Of a stretch of DNA of 64,000 bases, positions 8,401 to 15,417 are shown one piece after another. Under the pieces are notes generated by a model. The model saw only the letters and a list, made by a program, of their open reading frames with translations. It had not been told where the DNA came from and made no database searches. Numbering within the stretch: position 1 is the stretch's first letter; every line of letters begins with the position of its first letter. The DNA is from Pontiellaceae bacterium B12219 (GTDB lineage: Bacteria > Verrucomicrobiota > Kiritimatiellia > Kiritimatiellales > Pontiellaceae): the NCBI GenBank assembly GCA_029432795.1, contig JARNMJ010000009.1, positions 1 through 64,000 of the forward strand, written 5' to 3'. The translations under genes and the position numbers were made by a program.

Positions 8401-10169
8401 CGTGCGACATCGATTTCCGTTGTGCCGTCCAGGAAGAGCGGCGGATTGATGTCCGGGTACATCTCTGAACTGCGGAAGAGGGCTATCAGTCGGTCGCGTT
8501 TACCTGCTGTTCCGGAGGTTACCGCATCGCGAGCAGCAACCCATTGTTCATCGCGGGTGTATGTGGTGCCGGTTTCTGCTTCCCGCTCATCGCCCCAACG
8601 GGCTGATTCGGCAACCATAGCGCTATAGATGGTATCGCACAGACGGTTCCAGTTTTCGAGCACATGATCATCGGTCAGAGCTCCGCCGTTGAAGCAGGCT
8701 TTATAGATCCGGTCCACAAAGTTCATGCGGTATTCGGCATTATTATCCCACATGTTGTCGAACCCAGCGAAGCGATCATTACTGATGGTTGAAAGGGAGG
8801 GATTGTCGCCTTCCGAGCGACGGCTTCCTCCGCCCAGCGAATCCTCGGCATCCCAGTTAAAGAAGTAGACCTGTCCGCCGGGGTTGTTGCGGATGTCGGC
8901 ATAATATTGCGGGAAATCGGCGATGGCCGCATAGATACTGAACATGACCGAATCGGCATGATTATCGATATTGCAGTATTCAAGCAGCGTGGAAAGGTCC
9001 GGGCTTTTGGAAGCCGTATTGAGCCATTCATAGAAACGGGTATTGTTGCCTGCTGTGTTGCCGCCTTTTCCTTTGAAGCAGAAATAGTCCTGCTCGTTCC
9101 CGCCGAGGTAGCTGGCGGCAAAGGCATCGTCCTGCTTCTCGCAGGGATTGTAGAGTCCCCAGTAGATGCCGTTGAGGTAGAGATGAACAAATGAGCCGTG
9201 TCCGCCGATGCCGGTCATATCGATCTGCATATCGCGAGCAAGCTGGTCACGCGTATAGACCGTGTGTTCGGCGTCCCATAGCATTCCGTAGCTTTTATTA
9301 TGACCGGCGCGCAGGATAAGCTTATCGTAGGAGCCGGCTTCGCTGTTGCTGTTCAGGGGGGCGTGTTCGAAAAAAGGATAGTCGAGCTGGCCGTTTCCGT
9401 ATTCACGGCGGAAGCGCAGGCCGAAGGACTGTTTGTGGTCATAGCCGCCATAGCTGGGCATATAGTCGGAGGCTCCTTGGTTTTTAAGGCCGCAATCGAT
9501 CTGAAATCCACTGAAGCCGGCAAAGTGGGGTGTGTCCGGATAGATCAGTTCCAGCGAGCATGGCATTTCGGCTTCTTCATCCATCGTGTTGCTGCGGTGC
9601 ATGCCGGCGGGACCGAATAAATCCTCGTGGTTCATGACAATCGATAGGGAGGGGATGGATAGGAGCGCTTCGTCGAGTTCACCGGAATAGGCGGGATTAT
9701 TTACCACGTCGGGATCCATTTCTGTGGAGTTCCAGAATACGGTGTTGCCATCGGGGCGAATATCGCCCTGTGTCTGAACCTTGGAAATGAAGAGATAGGT
9801 GTGCGTGTCGACATTGCTCGGCAGCATACCTTCTTTGTGTGCATACGCCCGTACCATTACAGCCGGGGTCGGTTTCCATTTTCCGGTTCCGTTGTCGGGA
9901 TCGATCAATACGGTTGCCGGGGCTGTGCTTTGAAATGTGTTGGTTGATGTGCGCGGATCACTGCCATCCAATGTATAGCTGATGATTGATCCGATGGTGT
10001 CTGTTGAAATGACCAGGTTGGTTGCAACGGAGTAAAAACCGCGATTGATGCTGAATCGGGTATCGGCCACCTGTTCCTGTGCATGTGCAGCGGGTCCGAA
10101 AAATACCAAAAGAACCACGACGAAGTGTCGTGGTCCGATGACTTTTAACAATGAAAAAAAACGATTCAT
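5406..10169 (-). CDS. Giant secreted CotH-kinase / lamin-tail-domain protein
   Basis: A 1587-residue exported protein. The signal peptide is about residues 1-30 (hydrophobic FVVVLLVFF then AHA-Q). A chitobiase-like module (SYTLDGSDPR) covers about 35-130, and a CotH-like domain about 205-500 includes LKNQGASD, KLILRAGHNKSY and YLNGIYWGLYNPCEKQDD. A second chitobiase-like module (YYTINGTDPRAEGG) lies near 610-640. At least three lamin-tail domains follow, with hallmark KITEIMYNP, VVNEILTH and VISEIMYNP starts. Near the C-terminus are thrombospondin-type-3-like DxDxDGL calcium repeats. No C-terminal anchor or sorting signal is obvious. CotH proteins are atypical protein kinases in spore formers; here a role in surface protein modification or adhesion is only inference. 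The 3' end overlaps the RluA-type gene. Confidence 0.85.
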   Translation of the reverse strand: MNRFFSLLKVIGPRHFVVVLLVFFGPAAHAQEQVADTRFSINRGFYSVATNLVISTDTIGSIISYTLDGSDPRTSTNTFQSTAPATVLIDPDNGTGKWKPTPAVMVRAYAHKEGMLPSNVDTHTYLFISKVQTQGDIRPDGNTVFWNSTEMDPDVVNNPAYSGELDEALLSIPSLSIVMNHEDLFGPAGMHRSNTMDEEAEMPCSLELIYPDTPHFAGFSGFQIDCGLKNQGASDYMPSYGGYDHKQSFGLRFRREYGNGQLDYPFFEHAPLNSNSEAGSYDKLILRAGHNKSYGMLWDAEHTVYTRDQLARDMQIDMTGIGGHGSFVHLYLNGIYWGLYNPCEKQDDAFAASYLGGNEQDYFCFKGKGGNTAGNNTRFYEWLNTASKSPDLSTLLEYCNIDNHADSVMFSIYAAIADFPQYYADIRNNPGGQVYFFNWDAEDSLGGGSRRSEGDNPSLSTISNDRFAGFDNMWDNNAEYRMNFVDRIYKACFNGGALTDDHVLENWNRLCDTIYSAMVAESARWGDEREAETGTTYTRDEQWVAARDAVTSGTAGKRDRLIALFRSSEMYPDINPPLFLDGTTEIDVARKEVPAGFDLTIDRDGSAGTVYYTINGTDPRAEGGAALGIDAGTGTTITLNTTTCVKARTLDGETWSALHETLFFVERDWNDLKITEIMYNPQDALMASGATLTSITGDAGFINPNYTNRARLIFSDTLPVVLTGGDKVRISGATNPINNGTFTIAKVIYEGPIGENRTKEVLLTEALADENSGEMTCDFLYDGDRYEFVEVKNTGESPLPLSGVTFTRGIKYTFPNAITLAPGGFAVLARNPWDFEQRYPSIPPIGSFPASTLDNKGERLELALATDIRYDINGIVTTSEGNGAVFLQTIPSSIGPGDRMQISLSDHYSNNRMFTIKSVNGNIVFVNESLPTEPQGAKAYFFDVITSVEYGDSDPWPLPADGYGFSLTPTNSNPSGSQDIAGEWRASALAHGSPGADDPLPENNKVVVNEILTHTDKPQRDTIELYNPGNQAVDLSGWFLTDNEDLPQKWTIPTGTVIPANGYQVLYEGHYVDSVLEFTESEFGSAFSLSAAGDNIYLFSPTLGYSHGFSFEGAYNGISFGRHLTSQGEEHFPSQQSFTPMAANSGPAVGPVVISEIMYNPTASGHEYIELLNISENSVPLYDTTTPSNVWKVGGIDFQFPENNISIGPGEIILLIQDSITPQAFRSEYSIPANVQIFSYSGKLSNSGESVTLRAPDEPVRSGSNAGEEPYIIIDRITYSDDAPWPAEADGSGQSLERITTTVYGNDAANWRSSTGTPGIAGSDSPTVVDNDHDGLDDNWELTYFSSTNHPNGGPGSDFDLDGQSNFDEYISGTNPTNANSRFALMLEADENNENPHFTISWEATPDRVYDVLWAPRLGEGFQYLKTGIAYPQNSYTDTEHSADGSCYYRVLVRMPMPGDLDADGLPDSWESRYFASADAKAEIDSDGDLLNNVSEYIAGTDPANAASVLRFTSAQSSPAGVILEWDAVTGRVYRVHWSEDLNKPFRPLSPWMPFPQEAYTDTVHSVQQEGFYDLRVELDDEPHHGE
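10114..10134 (-). other. Hairpin within the CotH signal-peptide codons
   Basis: A perfect eight-base-pair stem, ACCACGAC-gaagt-GTCGTGGT, sits about 35-55 bases downstream of the CotH start codon. It would form in the mRNA over the codons of the signal peptide. There is no T-tract, so it is not a terminator. It may be fortuitous. Confidence 0.4.
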
Positions 10170-10237
10170 CAGTTGTCAGGCCCGTCAAATGGTAGTCGCT
10201 CAATCTCGAACGTGTTGTGGTACGGAGATACTTGTTT

Positions 10238-11674
10238 TTAATATGTTCGCTCGAAGCGTGCAACACTTTCAACATGATTGGTCTGCGGGAACATATCGAT
10301 GGGCTGGCAGGAAACCAGCTTGTATTGCCCTTCCGCGCAAAGCATTTGCCCATCGCGCGCCAATGAAGCGGGGTTGCAGCTGACGTAAATAATGACGGGC
10401 GGGGCGATTTCCAGCAGGGCTTCCACGGCCCGTGGGTTCATGCCGGCGCGGGGCGGGTCGGTGATGACGACGTCGGGAGCACCGAATTCGGCCATATCGT
10501 TCCGGATATGTTTAATGTCTTTGAGGTCGAGTCGGATAAATTCGCAGTTTTCAACTCCGTGTCGTTCCGCATTGGCGCGGGCATCGTTTACGGAGCTTTC
10601 GACGAGTTCAACTCCGAGTACCTTTTTACAATGTTTGGAAGCGAAGAGAGTGATTGATCCGGTACCGCAGAACAGGTCGTATACAATATCGGTCGGTTTG
10701 AGCTGTGCGGCTTCCAATATCTGGAAATAGAGCTTTTCGGCCTGCACGGTGTTGGTCTGGAAAAAGGAGTTGGCCGAGATGCGATAGTTATATTCACCAA
10801 GCCGATCGGTGATGTAGCCGGGACCGAACAGCACCTCTTCTTTTTCGCCGAAGGCGACGGTGTTTTTGGCCGAGGTGATGTTGTTGACAAAGGTGGTCAG
10901 CCTGTCGCCAAGCGCCTGCTGGAGTACAGCACTCAGTTTTTCCATCAGCTCCGCATTGTGGGAGGAGGTGACGAGGTTAACCATAAATTCGCCGGTCTGC
11001 CCGCCATGGCGGACCATCAGGTTGCGCAGTTCGCCGGTGTGGGAGCGGGTGGAGTAGATCGGGAGTTCATCCTGGTGCTCAAGGCAGAAGGCGCGCACGG
11101 TATTGAGTGCAATATTCATCTCCGGCGTTGAGAGGTCGCAGTGGTCGATGTCGATGGCTTTGGAGTAGCAGCCTGGCGCGTGGAAGCCGAGGGCGAAATC
11201 GAGCGGCTTGCTGTGGTCATCGGGGGCGATGTCCATTTCTTCGGGCGTGAGGTAGCGCAGGTCGGTGAATGAGAAATCCATTTTATTGCGATAGCCGAAC
11301 AGAGACGGCGCACCGATGCAGGGGGTGCATTCCACCCCCTGGAATCCGCCGATATGTTCAAGTGCATCCTGCACCTGTTTGCGTTTCAGGCGGAGCTGTT
11401 CGGTATATTCCATGTGTTGCCATTTGCAACCGCCGCATAGTCCGAAGTAGTGACAGATCGGGTCGATCCGATGGGGGGACGGTTTTACCAGCTCTATATA
11501 ACGGGCCACGAGATACTTCTTTTTGATCTTGAAGATCTCGGCTTTCACCACATCACCAACGGCGGCGGGGCCTTGAACGAAGATCGATATGCCATCTTCG
11601 AGTCGCCCGAAACTCTGGTTTTTGTCGCCCAGGTCGATAATTTCGACTTCCACAATCTGTTTCTTTTTATACAT
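10238..11674 (-). CDS. rlmD: 23S rRNA (uracil-5-)-methyltransferase RlmD (RumA family)
   Basis: A 478-residue enzyme that makes 5-methyluridine in 23S rRNA. The N-terminal TRAM-like domain spans about residues 1-65. The iron-sulfur cysteine pattern C-x5-C-x2-C (CHYFGLCGGC) lies near 73-82, with a later Cys in DIDHCDLS as the likely fourth ligand. The SAM-binding block is YDLFCGTGSITLFAS, followed by DPPRAGM, and the catalytic cysteine lies in YVSCNPASLARD. It could equally be a close paralogue of the RlmCD type; the target uridine cannot be read from the sequence. It is upstream of the CotH gene on the same strand, with a 68-base gap. Confidence 0.9.
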   Translation of the reverse strand: MYKKKQIVEVEIIDLGDKNQSFGRLEDGISIFVQGPAAVGDVVKAEIFKIKKKYLVARYIELVKPSPHRIDPICHYFGLCGGCKWQHMEYTEQLRLKRKQVQDALEHIGGFQGVECTPCIGAPSLFGYRNKMDFSFTDLRYLTPEEMDIAPDDHSKPLDFALGFHAPGCYSKAIDIDHCDLSTPEMNIALNTVRAFCLEHQDELPIYSTRSHTGELRNLMVRHGGQTGEFMVNLVTSSHNAELMEKLSAVLQQALGDRLTTFVNNITSAKNTVAFGEKEEVLFGPGYITDRLGEYNYRISANSFFQTNTVQAEKLYFQILEAAQLKPTDIVYDLFCGTGSITLFASKHCKKVLGVELVESSVNDARANAERHGVENCEFIRLDLKDIKHIRNDMAEFGAPDVVITDPPRAGMNPRAVEALLEIAPPVIIYVSCNPASLARDGQMLCAEGQYKLVSCQPIDMFPQTNHVESVARFERTY

Positions 11675-11787
11675 AGCCGCGGAACATAGAGGAGGGACGG
11701 GATTGAAGCAAAAATAAAGTCGGGTGTAATTCGAATTTGATGATGTCAGTTGAAGGCGTATTGTTCTCGTTTTCAGTTGGAGAGACT

Positions 11788-12294
11788 ATGGAAACAATAG
11801 ATGCGATTATGACAAGACGAAGTGTGCGTAGCTGGACTGAGGAGCCGGTTACGGATGAAAAACGGAAGCGTATTCTGGAAGCGGCAATGAATGCTCCTTC
11901 TGCCGCGGATGCAAGGCCGTGGCATTTTGTGGTGCTGGACGATCCGGAAATCATCAGGCAGTTTACCGAATTGGGGGGCACTGAGATGTTGGTGGAATCC
12001 ACCTTTATGGTCTTGGTTTGCGGAGATGTTTCAAAAGAAATTTATCCTGGATTCTGGCCGCAGGATTGTGCCTGTGCCGCGCAGAATATGCAGCTCGCCG
12101 CGCATGACAGCGGCATCGGTTGTGTTTGGATTGCCATTCATCCATTGGGAGAACGGGAGCGGGTGTGCCGGTCCGTATTGGATATTCCAGAAAATATCAC
12201 TCCGTTTGCTTTGCTGGCAATGGGGGTTCCCAATGAAGTGCATGAGCCGGAATACCGATTTGATCTGAAAAGAGTGCATCAGAACAAATGGTAA
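11788..12294 (+). CDS. Nitroreductase-family flavoprotein
   Basis: A small FMN-dependent oxidoreductase of about 168 residues. The N-terminus METIDAIMTRRSVRSWTEEPV carries the RRSxR FMN-phosphate motif; NAPSAADARPWHFVVLDD is the next family block, and the C-terminal half includes the typical A-M-G-P/E-like AMGVPNEV. The ATG at 11788 follows GGAGA by about five bases and starts directly before the family N-terminus; an upstream in-frame ATG at 11737 is less likely. The physiological substrate is unknown. It precedes thioredoxin by about 70 bases, and both are redox proteins. Confidence 0.85.
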   Translation: METIDAIMTRRSVRSWTEEPVTDEKRKRILEAAMNAPSAADARPWHFVVLDDPEIIRQFTELGGTEMLVESTFMVLVCGDVSKEIYPGFWPQDCACAAQNMQLAAHDSGIGCVWIAIHPLGERERVCRSVLDIPENITPFALLAMGVPNEVHEPEYRFDLKRVHQNKW

Positions 12295-12367
12295 TGATTT
12301 GGTATTTTATTTTTGAACACAACGTGGAATGATCCGTCTGATTTCAAAACAACATTGGAGAAGAAAA

Positions 12368-12688
12368 ATGGCAGAAGGCGTAATTGAACTGAGTGGCAGC
12401 AACTATGAAGAAAAAACAAAAAGCGGCGTAGTGCTGGTTGATTTCTGGGCTCCCTGGTGCGGCCCTTGCAAAATGCAGACTCCGATTCTGGAGAAGGTTT
12501 CTGCGGAAATCGGTGAAAAAGCTGTGATTGCAAAAGTGAATGTGGATGAAAATCCGGAACTGGCGGCCAAATATGGCATTCGCTCCATCCCGACACTGAT
12601 TCTTCTGAAAGACGGCGAAAATACACAGCAGTTTGTCGGTCTGCAGCAGCAGGCGGCATTGGTGTCTGCCATTGATGCAGCTCAGTAA
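12368..12688 (+). CDS. trxA: Thioredoxin
   Basis: A 106-residue thioredoxin with the WCGPCK active site at about residues 30-35 and the cis-Pro loop SIPTLILLK. It reduces cytoplasmic protein disulfides. The ATG at 12368 is preceded by GGAGAAG; an earlier in-frame start at 12329 has no ribosome-binding site and adds a non-family extension. No thioredoxin reductase gene is adjacent. Downstream come a dispersed palindrome and then a strong terminator. Confidence 0.95.
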   Translation: MAEGVIELSGSNYEEKTKSGVVLVDFWAPWCGPCKMQTPILEKVSAEIGEKAVIAKVNVDENPELAAKYGIRSIPTLILLKDGENTQQFVGLQQQAALVSAIDAAQ

Positions 12689-12693
12689 ATCCA

Positions 12694-12708
12694 TTCCAAT
12701 CATTGGAA
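12694..12708. repeat. Dispersed palindrome copy between trxA stop and terminator
   Basis: A perfect TTCCAATCATTGGAA copy, six bases after the trxA stop codon and just before the terminator hairpin. Confidence 0.85.
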
Positions 12709-12714
12709 TACAAA

Positions 12715-12740
12715 GGCGGCCATTGGGGCCGCCTTTTTTT
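12715..12740 (+). terminator. Rho-independent terminator of trxA
   Basis: The stem GGCGGCC-attgg-GGCCGCC is followed by seven T residues. Confidence 0.9.
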
Positions 12741-12807
12741 GATGGATAAAAGCGTGTGCTGTTGTGCCGGCACACTGCCTGGGGGAAGTCTTTGGTGCTA
12801 GAAACAT

Positions 12808-12834
12808 AAAACCCCGCCAGAAATGACGGGGTTT
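12808..12834. terminator. Terminator-like hairpin, possibly bidirectional
   Basis: The stem AAACCCCG/CGGGGTTT (12809-12816 with 12827-12834) has A and T ends on both strands. It lies between convergent trxA and the ferredoxin gene, so it could serve either. Confidence 0.65.
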
Positions 12835-12846
12835 ATCGGATCTGTT

Positions 12847-12869
12847 AAAACGGCACTTTGACCGTTTTT
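12847..12869 (-). terminator. Terminator of the ferredoxin gene
   Basis: The stem AAAACGG/CCGTTTT lies eight bases beyond the ferredoxin stop. Read on the minus strand the stem ends in a T-run. Confidence 0.65.
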
Positions 12870-12877
12870 AAGGCTGT

Positions 12878-13048
12878 TTAGCCTGCGGCAATCGCATCGA
12901 CCGGGCAGGAATCTGCACAGGCTCCGCAATCGGTGCAACTGTTGGCGTCGATGACAAACTGGTCGTCTCCCTGGCTGATTGCTTCAACGGGGCAGGTGGA
13001 TTCGCATGCGCCGCAGGAAATGCACTCGCTGGAAATTACATAGGCCAT
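12878..13048 (-). CDS. 2[4Fe-4S] ferredoxin, 56 residues
   Basis: Minus-strand frame beginning MAYVISSECISCGACESTCP. It contains two C-x2-C-x2-C-x3-CP motifs (Cys 9, 12, 15, 19 and 38, 41, 44, 48), the classic clostridial-type ferredoxin binding two [4Fe-4S] clusters. The 56-residue length is typical. GGAGA precedes the ATG at about five bases. It is transcribed divergently from the Fur-family gene. It is a plausible electron partner for the bifurcating [FeFe] hydrogenase encoded 12 kb away; that link is inference from known HydABC biochemistry, where reduced ferredoxin and NADH are co-substrates. Confidence 0.93.
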   Translation of the reverse strand: MAYVISSECISCGACESTCPVEAISQGDDQFVIDANSCTDCGACADSCPVDAIAAG

Positions 13049-13116
13049 GATGGTTCTCCTTCATTAGTTGTATTAAGTTTCTTTGCGTAAATTCGAGCAA
13101 TATACCAGTAAAAATC

Positions 13117-13129
13117 TTGATTACATCAA
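13117..13129. promoter_or_regulatory. Candidate operator TTGAT-TAC-ATCAA
   Basis: A perfect dyad with a three-base centre in the divergent promoter region between ferredoxin and the Fur-family gene. The arms equal those of FNR/CRP-type sites, but FNR sites have four central bases, so the binding factor is uncertain. Confidence 0.4.
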
Positions 13130-13191
13130 CAATTGTGGGCCATAAACGTGTTTATATATAGATTCAATTTAAAAAAGGAATACGCACAAAA

Positions 13192-13686
13192 ATGAGCTTT
13201 GATGAACTGCAGTTGCCGGAAGAGGTCAGGGAATCCGTTGAGGAAGCCTGGCCGCTGTTTGTGGACTTTCTGAAAAAGAAGGATGCTCGCATCACACAGG
13301 CTCGTAAAATTGTGCTGACTCAGGTTTTCATGCGCCATGATCATTTTTGCGCGGATGATCTGGCGGCTGAGCTTTCCAGCGGGATGAATCACGTCAGTCG
13401 TGGAACGGTATACCGTACATTAGCACTCATGGAGGAAGCGGGCCTTGTTCGGGTGATTCGGGACACGGATGTCCATGCGCACTATGAGCACACCTTTAAT
13501 CATCCGGATCATGAACATATGATCTGTGATAAGTGCGGTCAGTTCATCGAATTTTCCGATGATAAAATCACGGCGCTGATTGACGAAGCCTGCAAACGCA
13601 AGCAGTTCACAGAGCGGAATCACCGCATCGTCGTGTTCGGAACCTGCAAGGACTGCGCAAAGAAAGAGCAGTCAGAGGTGGCGTAA
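13192..13686 (+). CDS. Fur-family metal- or peroxide-responsive repressor
   Basis: A 164-residue regulator with an N-terminal winged helix (about 30-100; RITQARKIVLTQVF and HVSRGTVYRTLALMEEAGLV) and a C-terminal dimerisation and metal domain containing HPDHEHMICDKCGQFIEFSD and a second Cys pair (CKDCAKK). The H-x-H-x2-C-x2-C block and the final C-x2-C suggest a structural zinc site. It might be Fur, PerR or Zur; the sequence alone does not decide. AAGGAA precedes the ATG by 11 bases. A long acidic N-terminal extension (residues 1-25) is unusual for the family. Confidence 0.88.
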   Translation: MSFDELQLPEEVRESVEEAWPLFVDFLKKKDARITQARKIVLTQVFMRHDHFCADDLAAELSSGMNHVSRGTVYRTLALMEEAGLVRVIRDTDVHAHYEHTFNHPDHEHMICDKCGQFIEFSDDKITALIDEACKRKQFTERNHRIVVFGTCKDCAKKEQSEVA

Positions 13687-13704
13687 GCGTCTGTTCCTGC
13701 GGAA

Positions 13705-13914
13705 TTAAATCTGACGGGCTGCGGCAATTTCTGCTTTCAGCTCTTTCAGCTCACAGGACGGGCACATTACTTTTTCACCTTTGTAAACCACGCAATCATG
13801 GCTGCCGGAACAACCTGGTTGTTTTTTCCGAAGCAAATTAATACCGGCCAGAATGCCCATTGGAACTCCGACGAGGAGAACTGCGATTGAGAAAAGTGAG
13901 ATAAAATTCGTCAT
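13705..13914 (-). CDS. Small membrane protein with Cys pairs, unknown function
   Basis: A protein of about 69 residues beginning MTNFISLFSIAVLL. It has one N-terminal membrane segment (about residues 4-26) followed by Lys/Arg residues and four cysteines (one, then C after five residues, then C-x2-C), suggesting a metal or Fe-S site on the cytoplasmic face. I prefer the ATG at 13914, preceded by AGGA, over an in-frame TTG at 13929. It overlaps nothing and is convergent with the Fur-family gene. I do not recognise the family; a small assembly factor resembling the NqrM type is one possibility. Confidence 0.6.
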   Translation of the reverse strand: MTNFISLFSIAVLLVGVPMGILAGINLLRKKQPGCSGSHDCVVYKGEKVMCPSCELKELKAEIAAARQI

Positions 13915-14050
13915 GTTTTTTCCTGTCAATTAATCACTGCCTTACTAGAGCAGAACTTGACTCTTACCCTGAGCCGTTTAATACTTCAATCCCTTTATTT
14001 AGAGAAATATATATGTACCTGTTTTGGGTATATAAAGTGGAAACCTCCGT

Positions 14051-15325
14051 ATGAATCAAAAAAAGAAGACGAACAGCGCTCAGAAAACATCCAGTGGTTA
14101 CGACCATCTCGGTTCGGAATCCGACTTTTATTCGGGAGGGGCTCCGGTTGAGCAACCGCTGTATCAGGACCGTTTTGAATCCTCGGCTTCCAAAGTTCGG
14201 AAAACCGGTCGCCATCAGGCCGTTGCCGGCAGGCGAAAAGAAACGGTGGACCCGCGCGAAAAAATGGCATTGGTGGCCATTCTGAAATCCATGATTATGG
14301 TGCTGTTGCTGTTGATTGCCTTTTTCATGCTGTGGAAGGGGATTTCAATTTATGAAGAAAGTGTCTTCATGAAAACCCAGAGTGAAGAAGAGATTTCGCC
14401 GGTAATGCATGAAGTGGCGCTGGTTGAAGAGTTTGATATCGAAAATCAGAATTCCCGCGAACTGTTTGCTGAACGGATTGAAATGTGGAAGGAAGCAGAC
14501 CGTCTGATTCGCTCTGCTGAAGGGTTGTTAAAACGCAATAACTACGATCTGGCCATTGAGCGCTGTCAGGATGCATTGCGTGTTGATCCTTCTCATATGA
14601 AGGCCCTGGAGTATCTGGGAGCGCTTTATTATGAAAAAGGCATGTATGTGGAAGCCATCAACTCCTACATTCGTCTATTGAGTGTCGATCCGTCCCGTCT
14701 GGATCTTCAGCAAAAACTCATTCAGGCACTGGATGCCCGCGGAGATGCCAATGCGGTTGTCTTTATGAGCCGCTGGTATCTGGAGCAGAATGAATACGAT
14801 GAAGATGTTGGCCGTTATCTGGCGAATGCGCTCTTTATAAATGAACAGTACGAAGAGGCCGTCGAGGCCTATGCTCGTGTGGTGAAATATAATGCGAATG
14901 ATTTAGAGGCATTGGAGCAGCAGGCGAAAGCCTATATTATCCTTGAGGATTATGAGGAGGCGCTTGCATGTTTAAGCCTTCTTCGGGATAAGAACTATCG
15001 TGATCCGAATTACTATCGGCAGATTGCGGTTTGTCAGGCCCAATTAGGTAACGGCGTGGAAACCGTGCAGACGCTCGGAAAAGCAGCACATCTGTTTGGG
15101 CAGAATGTGGTTATCGGATGGGTCCAGGATCCGCGTCTTGATCCTGTTCGGGAAGACCGGACCTTTCAGGCTTTTGCCGACCGGGTAGGTGGAGAGGAAT
15201 TCCGCAAATGGCTCGAAAAAATGGCCCAGACCATGGATGGCGATACGCGGGAAGAGATTGCACCGCAGTTGACGCTTCCGAAAGAGGGGCTGAGACAACC
15301 GGAACTTCTGCGCCCGGGAAACTGA
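14051..15325 (+). CDS. Membrane-anchored TPR protein
   Basis: A 424-residue protein with a basic, disordered N-terminus (1-70), one membrane segment (about 75-96) and tetratricopeptide repeats over about 150-330, for example ALRVDPSHMKALEYLGALYYEKGMY with the consensus L-G-Y-A pattern. The TPR domain probably lies on the periplasmic side. Such proteins scaffold complexes; the partner is not evident. It is followed after 92 bases by the ComEC-like gene. Confidence 0.8.
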   Translation: MNQKKKTNSAQKTSSGYDHLGSESDFYSGGAPVEQPLYQDRFESSASKVRKTGRHQAVAGRRKETVDPREKMALVAILKSMIMVLLLLIAFFMLWKGISIYEESVFMKTQSEEEISPVMHEVALVEEFDIENQNSRELFAERIEMWKEADRLIRSAEGLLKRNNYDLAIERCQDALRVDPSHMKALEYLGALYYEKGMYVEAINSYIRLLSVDPSRLDLQQKLIQALDARGDANAVVFMSRWYLEQNEYDEDVGRYLANALFINEQYEEAVEAYARVVKYNANDLEALEQQAKAYIILEDYEEALACLSLLRDKNYRDPNYYRQIAVCQAQLGNGVETVQTLGKAAHLFGQNVVIGWVQDPRLDPVREDRTFQAFADRVGGEEFRKWLEKMAQTMDGDTREEIAPQLTLPKEGLRQPELLRPGN

Positions 15326-15417
15326 TTTATAATAATTTTAACCGGCTCCTGAAAGGGAGTTATGCAAGCGGGTAGGACTGAACAGCAAAGGGGGCTGTTA
15401 TTCAGCACTATATCTCA

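Noticed and set aside
5696-9879. Many medium-length frames on both strands within the CotH gene
   Set aside because: They are shadows of one continuous 1587-residue frame with recognisable domains; none has a ribosome-binding site or family resemblance.
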